40,920 bases of DNA from a virus, in IMG/VR virus record IMGVR_UViG_3300036791_000873, positions 1 to 40,920 of that record; one strand, given 5' to 3'. A model generated the notes under the pieces. The model had not been told where the DNA came from. It was given only the letters and a program-made list of their open reading frames with translations, and made no database searches. This document shows, piece by piece, positions 12,690 to 21,636 of the stretch. Position 1 is the stretch's first letter, and the number at the start of each line of letters is the position of its first letter. The translations under genes and the position numbers were made by a program.

Positions 12690-14686
12690 TACTTTCCTCC
12701 TAGGATGGCAGGTAGCGTTACAGACTGAATCCCGCGTTGCGCGTTTTCAGGCACTATCTCTTTGTTCTGAATTGTCGGGCGGTCTTGCTGGTTGAGCATG
12801 GCCGAGATTGCGGAGTTCGCTACTGTCTGCGGGATGCGGTTTTTAGCCACATACTCAACCAGCTTTGAGAACTTTGGGTCGGTGGCTACGCGATTAAGTA
12901 AGAGGCTCCGCGCCCAGTTAAGTGTCTGCGGAATCTTTGAGGTTGACTTCGCTAAAATGTCGTCGGCTGCGTTGTTGATTACATGCCCGTACTGCGCGGC
13001 ATATTGTGGGCTTTGCAGAAGTGAGGCCATCCGGGTTAGACCTGTCACTCCATCGTTCCCTAATACCTGTTCAAGAGCGGTGCGGCCGTAGGCGCTGTCC
13101 AGGCGTTTCATCCCGTTCATCAGCATCCCTCCGCTGATTCCTCTCCACACTCCTGCATCTTCGGCTATGGATGGGTCGGGTATATTGATCGCCCTGCGCA
13201 TCACGTTATCAACGGCATCGAGCACCTTTGAAGTTCTCCATGCGGATTTAACTGTCTTATAGTCGAGGCGGTCTAATGTGCCTTTCACCTGGGGTTGGTC
13301 GAACAGTGCATCTATCCCTTTCTCTGCATCTCTGACACCTTTGTAATCGTCCGATTCATAGGCTTGGTCGCGTAGGCCGCGAAGCCGTGTATATTCGCCT
13401 CCGCTGGCGTCATCAAAAGCCTGGAATACCGGGCCGGCATGTTCGCGTATCTTGTCCGCTGCCTGCCCGAACGATCCCACGGTTTGAGCCTCGCCGTGTG
13501 AATCAATGGGCTGGAAGTTGGGCGGTCTCTCTTCGATGTATTGCACTCGCTGGCTGGTGGGCTGTGGTGCTGGCGCTCCTCCTGCTGTCGGCTGTGCGGT
13601 GGTGGGCTGCGCTGGTTGTTGAGGTTGGAAGTCTCCCTCGTACTGTCCCATCTCATCGGTGCGCGCGAGGCCGCTGGGCGGCTGTCCCGCTTCGATCTGT
13701 GGGGCATTGCCGGCGGTTGCACTTGGCAACTGCGGTTGCCCGGTTCCTAACTGGCGTTCGGGCGGGGCCGTTATAGGTTGCGCCTCTGGCGCGAGGTTCA
13801 TATCTGCGCTCCCAGCTTGCCACCGCGCCTGACGTGCGGCGTTGAGATTGTCCAGTTCGCGCTTCGTGATTTGCTGCGCTCTTGTGACTAAGGCTCGTTG
13901 TGAGGCTTGCTGTTGCGCTCCCGCAGTTGCAGGTTCACTTCTAATGCTGGCCACATTCTCCGCGAGTGAAGAGGCTCCGGGTTGTTGTGATGCAAGGGCT
14001 GTGACTGGTTCTCCTAGAACATTCGTAGCTATTGGCTTGATCCTATTGACGACTGCCTGTACTCCCTGTGTGACTGGCTCTGCTATAGCTCCGACGCCTC
14101 CGCCTATTAAGGCGGCTGTTCTTATTTGTTCTGGCGTCTGGCCGTGAACTGCTGCCTGTCCTCCTGCGAGGGCGGCTTGGCGTGTCGCTCCCAGAACCAT
14201 GTTCCCTACTATTTTTGCGGCGGCGGGTGACTTCTGGAGTGCTTGTCTCAATGGTTGCAAAGCATCCATCTTGGTTACAAATGATGCGCCTTTCAAGGCT
14301 TCGTCTCCGGCTGCGAATTCGATAATGTTCTCGATGGCGTTTCCTGCCATGCGTCCGGGTGTGTTCATTGGAATAGCAGCGCGCGCGGCGTCCTGAGCCA
14401 TGCTTCCCGCGATGAGCGGTTTAACTCCGGGGATCATCGCCAAAGCCCTTTCTGCGGTCTGTCCGGTTTGTGAGAGAGCTGTTGTGAATCCGGTGTTGAG
14501 TTCCTTGAGTTGGCTGGCGGCTTCGTCGTACCAGTGATGCGTCTGTACCGCATCGCCAAGGGTTACATCCGGTGGCGGCTGGTTCGAGGTCGGAGTGCCC
14601 AGCGTTACGCCTTGCGGTACGGATGCACCCAGCGTCACGCCATCGGGAACTGAGTTCGGGGTCGGGTTTATTCCAGTGGTCGCCAT
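12689..14686 (-). CDS. Large internal-virion-like protein
   Basis: A 665-residue protein. The N-terminus has three DGVTLG / QGVTLG / PDVTLG repeats; residues 60-230 are alanine-rich and helical with glycine zippers (ALIGGGVGAIAEPV); the middle (270-400) is glutamine/proline-rich and likely disordered; the C-terminal third is helical again. Long, helical, alanine-rich proteins at this place in podovirus genomes are usually ejected internal virion proteins that line the DNA channel through the cell envelope. No lytic transglycosylase motif is visible. ATG overlaps the previous stop (TAATG). Confidence 0.6.
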   Translation of the reverse strand: MATTGINPTPNSVPDGVTLGASVPQGVTLGTPTSNQPPPDVTLGDAVQTHHWYDEAASQLKELNTGFTTALSQTGQTAERALAMIPGVKPLIAGSMAQDAARAAIPMNTPGRMAGNAIENIIEFAAGDEALKGASFVTKMDALQPLRQALQKSPAAAKIVGNMVLGATRQAALAGGQAAVHGQTPEQIRTAALIGGGVGAIAEPVTQGVQAVVNRIKPIATNVLGEPVTALASQQPGASSLAENVASIRSEPATAGAQQQASQRALVTRAQQITKRELDNLNAARQARWQAGSADMNLAPEAQPITAPPERQLGTGQPQLPSATAGNAPQIEAGQPPSGLARTDEMGQYEGDFQPQQPAQPTTAQPTAGGAPAPQPTSQRVQYIEERPPNFQPIDSHGEAQTVGSFGQAADKIREHAGPVFQAFDDASGGEYTRLRGLRDQAYESDDYKGVRDAEKGIDALFDQPQVKGTLDRLDYKTVKSAWRTSKVLDAVDNVMRRAINIPDPSIAEDAGVWRGISGGMLMNGMKRLDSAYGRTALEQVLGNDGVTGLTRMASLLQSPQYAAQYGHVINNAADDILAKSTSKIPQTLNWARSLLLNRVATDPKFSKLVEYVAKNRIPQTVANSAISAMLNQQDRPTIQNKEIVPENAQRGIQSVTLPAILGGK

Positions 14687-16509
14687 TAGAAGTCATGCCA
14701 TCCTTGCTTGTCCTGATACCCCACAAGTTGCCCATTTCTATATCCCGGCTGCGCTCCGGGCGGAACTATCTTTGTGGGCTGGTTAGGATTTGGATTTTGA
14801 TTTGGGTTTGGGTTGTTCGGCTGCTGGCCGCGCGCCAGACTTCGATCCGGGCCGGTGCTGGAACCATAATTTTGAAAGTTTTTTTCGTCCTGGATGAATG
14901 TCTTGGCTGAATCCATGTTGTCGCGCAATGAACCCATGACGGCATCCGGGCCATTCTTAAATTTGTTGAGGATATTAGCCTCTACCGCTTCTCTGTTCCC
15001 GACTGATCGTGAGCCGTGGATTCCTACGGTTGCCATTGCAATGTTGTGTATGCGTGTGCCTACGCGCTGAATAGCTGGGTTTGGGTCGCCTATCATCTGC
15101 TCCACGGTGCTCCACCTGCCGCCTCCTGCACCGAATATCTTCGGGTTCTGCTGAATGAGGGATATGACTTCGTTTGTGTTCTCGTTGATATTGCGCGCCA
15201 GGGATGCTTTCGTGGTGACGGCGGCGGGGACTTTCCCAATTTGCTTAGGGACGATCCCCGGTGTTCCTGTCGGGAAGTTCCGGGCTGGCGGAAATTCCGG
15301 GTCTGTAATTGGGGCAGGTGGCCCTCCGGCGCCTGGAACTGAAGCTTCACCCTCTTCCGGTTTGCGTGTAGCAGCGGAGATGATGCTTTTGGCCCTGACG
15401 CGGTTGGCAAAGGTATCGGGGAGTTTGTTGTCTGTGAGATATTGCGTCTCTAGTTGCTCAGTGTCGGTGGTCTTCGGGGGGGTCTTGTCAGCCTTTTTAT
15501 TGTTGATATAAAGCTGGCTGTTCTTGTTCTCCTGGGCGGTAAATGCAGCGCGATAATCTTTCATTTTCGTGCTCGGAAGTGGCTGCTCGTGCCGAGTCTT
15601 CATCTTTCCATCTTCGGGGTCGATGTAGGCGATAGGGATAGGGGGGATGTTCTTGCCTACCGGCTGATTATCCGCGTCCGGGGTCACGTGATAAACAGAC
15701 GATCCCCAGCGGCTTCTGTCCTTGTTGTAGATAGGCAGTAGTTGTATCTCTCCGTTCCCATGCAAAACCACGGCATCCGGGTGCTCTTTGGCGAAGGATG
15801 GCAGGTCATTGACGCCCTGAAAATCCCCGATTTTACGGTTATCTCCACCCTCTCCCAGCCTGTCATTTACTGCGTTGTAGGAATCATTTAATTCCTTCGT
15901 GATTTTTATATCGTTGTCCTGAATTTGCTGGCTGGCGATTACATGATCCTGCTGTAGCTTCACCATGTTTGCTTTGGCTAGTTGAATCTTCTGTGCGGCG
16001 GTGGCCTGGGCGTTGGCGTTGTCCTGCATCTGCTTGGGGATATTCATGCCGTACTGAATCCCTGCGGCGGCGGCTTTGCCGGCTCCTCCTGGGCCTTGCG
16101 AATTGGCGAGTCCCTGGGCGGCTCCGCCCAGCGCGGCGGCGGCGATTCTGCCCCACTTCTCCCCCGTGGTTGAAGGTTCCTGATCCACACCCGTTACATT
16201 TCCATGTTCGTCCGTTTGAATATGCCAGGTCTTTCCCCCTCCCAGCATGGTCGCAACCTTATCCAGTCCTGCTCTCCACCATGCCTCATGGCCCTGTCTC
16301 TCGGTGTCGGGATTATTGGGCGCGGTCTCGCTGGGAATGGTCGGGGTTTGCTGGGCTGCGAGTCTGTCCAGTTCGTTCGGCCCTTGCGGTGGCGGCGGCG
16401 GCTCCGGCTGAGAGGCCGCAAGGCTCTCCAGTTCGTTCGGCGGCCCCATTGGCGGCGACTGGGCCGCTTGGTCTGTCGTGCCGGCTAAAGTGTCGCTTGC
16501 GTCTGCCAT
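14686..16509 (-). CDS. Internal-virion-like structural protein
   Basis: A 607-residue protein. Its N-terminus carries two PNELxxLAAxQ repeats (about 24-33 and 43-52) separated by prolines, followed by alanine/glycine-rich helices (AAAALGGAAQGLAN). The middle is a polar domain, and the C-terminus holds an Asn-Pro-rich run (positions about 565-580) and a final QPGYRNGQLVGYQDKQGWHD motif. It lies directly upstream of another internal-virion-like gene and probably belongs to the ejected core complex. The domain content gives no enzymatic hint. Confidence 0.6.
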   Translation of the reverse strand: MADASDTLAGTTDQAAQSPPMGPPNELESLAASQPEPPPPPQGPNELDRLAAQQTPTIPSETAPNNPDTERQGHEAWWRAGLDKVATMLGGGKTWHIQTDEHGNVTGVDQEPSTTGEKWGRIAAAALGGAAQGLANSQGPGGAGKAAAAGIQYGMNIPKQMQDNANAQATAAQKIQLAKANMVKLQQDHVIASQQIQDNDIKITKELNDSYNAVNDRLGEGGDNRKIGDFQGVNDLPSFAKEHPDAVVLHGNGEIQLLPIYNKDRSRWGSSVYHVTPDADNQPVGKNIPPIPIAYIDPEDGKMKTRHEQPLPSTKMKDYRAAFTAQENKNSQLYINNKKADKTPPKTTDTEQLETQYLTDNKLPDTFANRVRAKSIISAATRKPEEGEASVPGAGGPPAPITDPEFPPARNFPTGTPGIVPKQIGKVPAAVTTKASLARNINENTNEVISLIQQNPKIFGAGGGRWSTVEQMIGDPNPAIQRVGTRIHNIAMATVGIHGSRSVGNREAVEANILNKFKNGPDAVMGSLRDNMDSAKTFIQDEKNFQNYGSSTGPDRSLARGQQPNNPNPNQNPNPNQPTKIVPPGAQPGYRNGQLVGYQDKQGWHDF

Positions 16510-16523
16510 AAAATCCTCCCTCG

Positions 16524-17168
16524 CTAGGGCGCCTTGGGTACACTAGGTCTACTGCCTAAGCCCTGCATGTATCCCCCTGCGGCCATCCCGCCCACGCTTC
16601 CCAGTGCTCCCAGCGCAGCTCCCCACGGCGCGAAGGATGAAGCGGCTAACGCATTGGCGGAGGTATCGGCGGCTCCTCCCGCTCCGGTGGTGGCTCCGGC
16701 GAAGCTGGTGGGATTTAATAATCCCGCCGTAGATCCCAGCACACTCGCGGCGGTCTGCCAGTTCTGGTATCCCTGCGCGTAGTTTTGCTGGGTGATCTGA
16801 TTCTCACCCTGCGCTCGTTGGGCGGCGGCGGCGTTGGCGTTGCCAGCCAGGATGTTCGCGGTGGTGGAGGAGGGCAGGAAGGTATTGCCTCCGCCCTTGG
16901 CGGCGAGTACCTGGGCGGTGGCGCGCTGGGCCTGGGCGTAGTCGGTGGCCACGGTCTCCGTGTTCTGGGTACGCATGGCGTTCTCCTGGCCGGGGGAGAA
17001 GCCAGTCTGGGATGGGCCGGCCTGAAGGATCGGAGTGAAAGCGGAGGTCAAAGCTCCGGTGATGGCCTGATCCTGACCGAAGATGGTGTTGTACTGGTCA
17101 GTCATCGTTTTATAGAAGTTGGCCTGCTCGTCGGTAATATTCTGTTGCTGCTGGTTGGAGCCGCACAT
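16524..17168 (-). CDS. Virion structural protein (small internal core protein-like)
   Basis: A 214-residue protein starting MCGSNQQQQNITDEQANFY, rich in Gln, Ala and Ser; an amphipathic helical N-terminal half with a tyrosine-containing QNYAQGYQNW segment and a glycine/alanine-rich end (APWGAALGALGSVGGMAAGG). Proteins starting 'MCGs...' with this make-up occur in podovirus tail/internal-core modules (T7 gp14-like in size and place). Ejection into the envelope is the inferred role. GGxG end may insert into a membrane. Confidence 0.6.
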   Translation of the reverse strand: MCGSNQQQQNITDEQANFYKTMTDQYNTIFGQDQAITGALTSAFTPILQAGPSQTGFSPGQENAMRTQNTETVATDYAQAQRATAQVLAAKGGGNTFLPSSTTANILAGNANAAAAQRAQGENQITQQNYAQGYQNWQTAASVLGSTAGLLNPTSFAGATTGAGGAADTSANALAASSFAPWGAALGALGSVGGMAAGGYMQGLGSRPSVPKAP

Positions 17169-17172
17169 AGGC

Positions 17173-17676
17173 CTACCCCTCGCTTCCTGACGTGCTCGTG
17201 GGAACCGTCCCCAAGTCTTCTGGCTGAATGTTAGCGGTGTCGAACGTGGGAATCATACGAACCATCAATCCCGGCGCGTTGGTGAACCCTAGCCGTTTCC
17301 GGGCAAAAATGGTCAGTTCCGGGCCTTCTGTATCGAATAGAAACTCCCTGAAGCGAGCGGCGGCGAACATGGCCTCGATCCATGCCAGTCCTTTTATGAG
17401 CGCATCCCGGTTGCTTTCTCTCTCCTGGGGGGTCTCGTTGCCGGTGAACTGGATGGACATTCTCACAACCGGGGTGGTTTTGAAGTAGAAGAGAACCCTC
17501 CCCTGTGGGCCTTCCAGCGCCCATGAGGTCTCCCCCGGAAGCGGCTTCATAAAGTAATCCGCATCCATCCGGTCACAGTGGTACTTGTCCGCTCGAATCA
17601 AAATACTCAGATAAGAGCGGTCGGACTCCATGACCGGACGAACCATGTAGCCGTCGAAGTGGAAGGATTGGCTCAT
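17173..17676 (-). CDS. GNAT-like virion-module protein
   Basis: A 167-residue protein with the look of a degenerate GNAT fold: an N-terminal GYMVRPVMESDRSYLSILI strand-helix, a central VLFYFKTTPVVRMSIQFTG beta pair, a helix (LIKGLAWIEAMFAAARF) and a RKRLGF segment. Podoviruses often place a GNAT-like protein at this spot of the internal-virion module. No clear acetyl-CoA loop (Q/RxxGxG/A) is present, so catalysis is doubtful. GGAGGG precedes ATG 17676. REP-like copy 3 is built into its 3' end. Confidence 0.55.
   Translation of the reverse strand: MSQSFHFDGYMVRPVMESDRSYLSILIRADKYHCDRMDADYFMKPLPGETSWALEGPQGRVLFYFKTTPVVRMSIQFTGNETPQERESNRDALIKGLAWIEAMFAAARFREFLFDTEGPELTIFARKRLGFTNAPGLMVRMIPTFDTANIQPEDLGTVPTSTSGSEG
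17199..17213. repeat. REP-like palindrome, copy 3
   Basis: TGGGAACCGTCCCCA inside the 3' end of the GNAT-like gene, where it encodes part of the C-terminus. Confidence 0.55.
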
Positions 17677-17707
17677 AGTATCCCTCCAATTTTCACAGGG
17701 ACACGCG

Positions 17708-17730
17708 CCCCCCTTTTCCCAAAAGGGGGG
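17708..17730. repeat. CCCCCCTTTT palindrome
   Basis: CCCCCCTTTT-CCC-AAAAGGGGGG, a perfect 10-bp stem with 3-nt loop, followed by TAGGGGGGTA. It lies between the divergent genes at 17676 (minus) and 17856 (plus). It resembles dispersed C/G-run palindromes of bacterial chromosomes more than a terminator, since no T-run follows on either strand. Confidence 0.6.
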
Positions 17731-17767
17731 TAGGGGGGTATTAAGTATTCATCTGCATATGCATGCG

Positions 17768-17827
17768 TGATGTCACGTGTCGTCACGGCGTGACGTAACG
17801 CTTGTAATGTTTCGTCACGCCGTGACG
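17768..17827. promoter_or_regulatory. Paired 15-bp palindromes upstream of a plus-strand gene
   Basis: Two palindromes, CGTCACGGCGTGACG (17781-17795) and CGTCACGCCGTGACG (17813-17827), are reverse complements of each other with centres 32 bp apart, about three DNA turns. A looser GTGATGTCAC (17768-17777) precedes them. They occupy the promoter region of the gene at 17856 and look like binding sites of a dimeric regulator or initiator. Confidence 0.7.
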
Positions 17828-17855
17828 TGATAAAGTGGCGCGTGAAAGGTAGCTC

Positions 17856-18380
17856 ATGCCATTTATCAAACTTGACACTGAAATACTCTCTTCTTCGCTC
17901 TGGATTGATTCGGATACTACTTTGCTCTTTCTCACTGCTCTCTTGATGGCGCAACCCTACGAACTTCTGGAGGCGGCTCCTCAGTTGGAGATAGCATCGC
18001 TTGACGAGACGGGATTCATCGTTCCTCCGGGCTGGTACGGATTCGTTCCGGCCGCAGGGCCAGGATTGATTCATCGTGCGATGTTGCCTAAAGATAGGGG
18101 CTTTACCGCGCTGAAGACTCTTGGCGAACCGGACATTGAAAGTCGGTCTCAGCAGTTCGGTGGGCGAAGGCTGGTGCGGATTGACGGTGGTTTTATTGTT
18201 CTCAATTACATCCGCTATCGAGAAAAAGATCACACAGGCGCAGAACGATCCAGGCGATATCGGGAACGGCTGAAAGTTGCTGCTCCTATTAGCAATAAGA
18301 ACGTTCCGCATCCACATCCAAGACGGCGCAAACAGACCACCACTGAGAGCGCATCCTTTGGCATGTTCAAGGGTGAATGA
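17856..18380 (+). CDS. Conserved phage protein, possibly replication-linked
   Basis: A 174-residue protein starting MPFIKLDTEILSSSLW. The central VPPGWYGFVPAAG and the later GRRLVRIDGGFIVLNYIRYR-EKDHTGAERSRRYRERL mark a phage/prophage family often found beside replication genes; the dense basic RSRRYRERL helix could bind DNA. It is the only gene on the plus strand among the tail genes, with AAAGG six bases before ATG and paired palindromes upstream, so it is an independently regulated insert. Exact role unknown. Confidence 0.65.
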   Translation: MPFIKLDTEILSSSLWIDSDTTLLFLTALLMAQPYELLEAAPQLEIASLDETGFIVPPGWYGFVPAAGPGLIHRAMLPKDRGFTALKTLGEPDIESRSQQFGGRRLVRIDGGFIVLNYIRYREKDHTGAERSRRYRERLKVAAPISNKNVPHPHPRRRKQTTTESASFGMFKGE

Positions 18381-18385
18381 ATAGC

Positions 18386-18628
18386 TCATAATTTAATTCC
18401 CTTGGCGGGTAAAATGCGCTGCTGGGGGAGTCCGTTGTTGGTATAAAACTGCCGCACAAAAGCGTCTCCGGTGGTAGCCATCAGGGGCATCGAAGCAGTC
18501 ATAAAAGGACTTCTTTCCTGTGCGTTCTGGGCGGCTGGCGGAGTGGGTTTCCGGCTCCCTGAAGTGGGGTTCTGTACCTGCTGCCAGCCTGTTGTATCGG
18601 GCCTCGCGGATCGTCGGATCGAGGGCAT
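18386..18628 (-). CDS. Small late structural protein
   Basis: An 80-residue protein; an N-terminal disordered, proline-rich half and a C-terminal TGDAFVRQFYTNNGLPQQRI. ATG 18628 overlaps the stop of the large nozzle-like gene as TAATG, with GAGGAG upstream. No family recognised; its place suggests a tail-associated accessory. Confidence 0.6.
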   Translation of the reverse strand: MPSIRRSARPDTTGWQQVQNPTSGSRKPTPPAAQNAQERSPFMTASMPLMATTGDAFVRQFYTNNGLPQQRILPAKGIKL

Positions 18629-21600
18629 TATTGGCTCCTCATTTCCTGCCACGTCTGGCCAAAAATAGTGAAGGTTAAAAGCTCATTTGCAGCGTCTTCT
18701 GCCGGCCATGAAACCTCCATCTGAAAGTGTCTGCACCATGCCTCATTCTGGTTCTGGGCGAAGTGATAGCGGTCGGAATAAAGAGTGTTGCTTGGGGGGA
18801 GAATCGGGGGGTCTTGGCGAGTGCGATTTAGCGTCTCGAATGTTCCCGAAACCTCCCCCAGAAGCAGCGCGAGTCCGGCGCGAGTTCCGGTCTTGACGGA
18901 CTCCAGGGTGATGAAAGACAGTGCTGCGAGCTGTCCCGGCAGGGCCAGGACAATGTTTCCGAAGAAGGTCTGGACAGGGAAGGCGTTGCCGTTATCCGTG
19001 TTCTTCGTTGAATCTCTCTGCCATATTGGGCCGGTGGTCGTGCCGGAGATAAGCAGGCGGTAGACTCCGGGGGTTACTTCGACGCTCTGAACGCATCCCA
19101 TTGTTCCGCCGGCGAGGATGGCCTTGGTGCTCCATGCGCTGCCTGATTCGGGGGCGTTGTTCTGGGCCATCCGATACCACTGCCCTGTCGCGCTGCTGGT
19201 GGTCGATCCGGGCGGCACCACCGCTCCGTTGGCCACATACAGGGCGGAGTCGAGGCTGGATTGCGAGTGGAAGGTAACGTAGCTGGCGGAGGAGTCGTAC
19301 TCATTCATCAGCATATCCGCGATGGGGAAGCCGGATTCGACAATTCCCGCGCTGGGGTCGAGGGCTACAAGCTGGTTGTTGGCCATCAGCAGGTAGGGGG
19401 TGGTCTTATTGACGGTGAAACAGTCATAGCTTCGGAGCGGAAGGTTCTCGATAAAGACCACCATGTAGAGCGGGTCGGTATCGGTTCCGCTGCCCAGGAT
19501 GATGTAGGCATCCCTGACGGTGAAGACCACCATCCCCAGCGAACAGGCCCAGAAGCGGGTGATCTTTGATTGCGCTACGAGCTGAATATCGAAGCCGGCG
19601 TTCCCGCTCGATCCGCCTACCGTTGCATCCGGGCCGGAGCTTACCCAGACCACGTTCCCCACGGCCGCAAATATCCTGCCAACGTGGTATCCGAGACAGG
19701 TTGCGCCTATCGGTAACGGTGTTCCCTCTCCACCTCTCTGCGCCTGCCACTCGATGTTTACAGCGGCGTCGGTGGTGGTATCGGTGAAACTCCAGGTTTG
19801 GCCGGCGCCGGGATTGGGCACCTGGCCTATTTCGCCATAAGTCGAGCCTCCCTGAACGGTGCGGAAGATAACGATTGTATCTACCTGTGTATCCGCCGAA
19901 CCCGGCCCCTGCACGATTATGTTGTCCCCCACATTGGCGGTGATTGCTATGCTTGGCGGAGACATATTCGAGAGGTCTACGGTGACCGAGTTCATGTATT
20001 CATAGCCATACGTGACTGGCGCAGTTCCGGCTACGGCGAAGGCTCCGGCATTAGACCATGAGACGGTTGCGTCGGTGGTCACTGCACCCAGCGAAGTTTT
20101 GAAGCTCGGCTCCGATCCGGCTGCGCTTGACTTGCCGGGTTGCAAAACGTTCTGGAGGTAGCCGTTCGGGTCGAGAATGGTGGGGTTGAAGAGTACCGGG
20201 CATTTAGCACCAAGGGTGCTCCACTGAAGGGTGAGGCCAACATTCATCCAGACGACGTTCGGGCCATCCCCTATCGTTGCCCCGATAGCAGCCGGCCAGA
20301 TGGGGGGGGTTGGGCCGCTGGTATAAACCCCGCCAGAGGTCTGATTCTGAAAAAACATCTGTTGCGAACCGACAGTCACGACTATCACCTGGTAGGCGCT
20401 TACTGAGCCGTTCGCAACCCACGCTCCGCTTCCTGCACAGTTCCACGTCAGAGTTCCATCCGTCGTCGCGGCTCCACTGGTCGTCCCCCAGGGGGTCGGT
20501 TTACTGTTGCCTGTCGCGCCAATATTCACCAGTCCCGCAGTCACCTTTAGAACCTGTACGTTGCTGTTGTCGTCGATAATTGCAAGAAATCCCCCGCCCG
20601 CGGTGTTCACGCAATAGGCTGTGCTCGCCGTCCATGAGGGATAGGGGTTGGGTTTAGTCGTCTGCGAAACATTCGGCTGGGTGATGGGCGCCTGAATACC
20701 CCAGTCCGCAATGGTCGGCCCTTGATTCACCCACAGCACAATGTTGTCGGTTACGTAAGTGCCAGACCAGGTTGGCGCGGTGGCTCCGCTGGTTCCTCCG
20801 GCACTTGCCACAGATACGTAGTAACCGCCGATATTAGCTGCCGCGAAAGTTGGAACGTTGGAAGGCAGATTGCTCCATGTGACGATTGCGCCGTTTAATT
20901 GCGACGGCTGGAATACAACTCTGTTCATGGCCGTTACGCTGGTGCCGTAGAGTGCGCCCGGAACCATCGTCCCGGTAACGTTGCTGGTGGCGGTGATAGT
21001 CGCCACATTTCCGCCCTGCGTGGATTGCACCTGTGCCTGTGTAATTTTGTTTGGGTAAAACCCCGCGCATAGCCACTGATTCCCATTCGGATCAAGTATC
21101 CGGTCGCCCGCGTGATAGGTTGTATTCGCAGTCCACCTTCCCAGCGGAATAGTCCACTGCTTATTCTCTTTTCCATTCGTGAAAAGAAGGGTATTTCCCA
21201 CGCCCAGGAAGTAGGTAGGCCCAGCACCCGCAGCCTTGCTCCACACTGCCGTATTTGCGCCGTTCCCGGTTCCATCATTTGCGCCTGTTACGTCATAGAC
21301 GGCGGATGCGGTATCGGCTAAAACCTTGGTTGCTTCGTCGGTGAGGGTGAAGGTATTCCAGCTATAGAAGCGTTTTACTGGGGGAATACTGTTCTTGTTG
21401 TAGACGCTCGTTCCCGCGCGGCGGAGGAGGGTGAGCTTGGGGCTTATCTCGCTGTTCTGGCCTCCCAGGATGGAGTCCTGCCGTCCCATGCCGAAGTGCT
21501 CCTGGTAGTCGTTGGTGGCGGCGTCACGCAACAGAGAACGGTTCGTCCACAATCCGGTGAAGATCCGGTTCGTGTGCAGCGGAGCGAAGTTGGTAGGTTC

Positions 21601-21636
21601 GCTGAGTGCTCCCGCTTCCTGTAGCGCGTTAGGCAT
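18628..21636 (-). CDS. Tail tubular/nozzle-like protein (gp12-like)
   Basis: A 1002-residue beta-rich protein. The N-terminal QDSILGGQNSEISPKLTLLR-R (about 53-73) matches the opening of podovirus nozzle proteins, which begin with a similar 'G..n.dlsP.gtl.rR' strand. The rest contains repeated W(S/T)-x-x-A-type and TTDGTLTWNCAG / TTDATVSWSNAG blocks (about 375-535) suggestive of a beta-propeller or repeated sandwich. It follows the two adaptor-like genes, as the nozzle does in T7-like tails. Longer than T7 gp12 (about 800). GC and codon use match the neighbours. Confidence 0.6.
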   Translation of the reverse strand: MPNALQEAGALSEPTNFAPLHTNRIFTGLWTNRSLLRDAATNDYQEHFGMGRQDSILGGQNSEISPKLTLLRRAGTSVYNKNSIPPVKRFYSWNTFTLTDEATKVLADTASAVYDVTGANDGTGNGANTAVWSKAAGAGPTYFLGVGNTLLFTNGKENKQWTIPLGRWTANTTYHAGDRILDPNGNQWLCAGFYPNKITQAQVQSTQGGNVATITATSNVTGTMVPGALYGTSVTAMNRVVFQPSQLNGAIVTWSNLPSNVPTFAAANIGGYYVSVASAGGTSGATAPTWSGTYVTDNIVLWVNQGPTIADWGIQAPITQPNVSQTTKPNPYPSWTASTAYCVNTAGGGFLAIIDDNSNVQVLKVTAGLVNIGATGNSKPTPWGTTSGAATTDGTLTWNCAGSGAWVANGSVSAYQVIVVTVGSQQMFFQNQTSGGVYTSGPTPPIWPAAIGATIGDGPNVVWMNVGLTLQWSTLGAKCPVLFNPTILDPNGYLQNVLQPGKSSAAGSEPSFKTSLGAVTTDATVSWSNAGAFAVAGTAPVTYGYEYMNSVTVDLSNMSPPSIAITANVGDNIIVQGPGSADTQVDTIVIFRTVQGGSTYGEIGQVPNPGAGQTWSFTDTTTDAAVNIEWQAQRGGEGTPLPIGATCLGYHVGRIFAAVGNVVWVSSGPDATVGGSSGNAGFDIQLVAQSKITRFWACSLGMVVFTVRDAYIILGSGTDTDPLYMVVFIENLPLRSYDCFTVNKTTPYLLMANNQLVALDPSAGIVESGFPIADMLMNEYDSSASYVTFHSQSSLDSALYVANGAVVPPGSTTSSATGQWYRMAQNNAPESGSAWSTKAILAGGTMGCVQSVEVTPGVYRLLISGTTTGPIWQRDSTKNTDNGNAFPVQTFFGNIVLALPGQLAALSFITLESVKTGTRAGLALLLGEVSGTFETLNRTRQDPPILPPSNTLYSDRYHFAQNQNEAWCRHFQMEVSWPAEDAANELLTFTIFGQTWQEMRSQ

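Noticed and set aside
17673-18389. Minus-strand 238-codon ORF opposite the 17856 gene
   Set aside because: Shadow of a conserved plus-strand gene; also reads through the paired palindromes.
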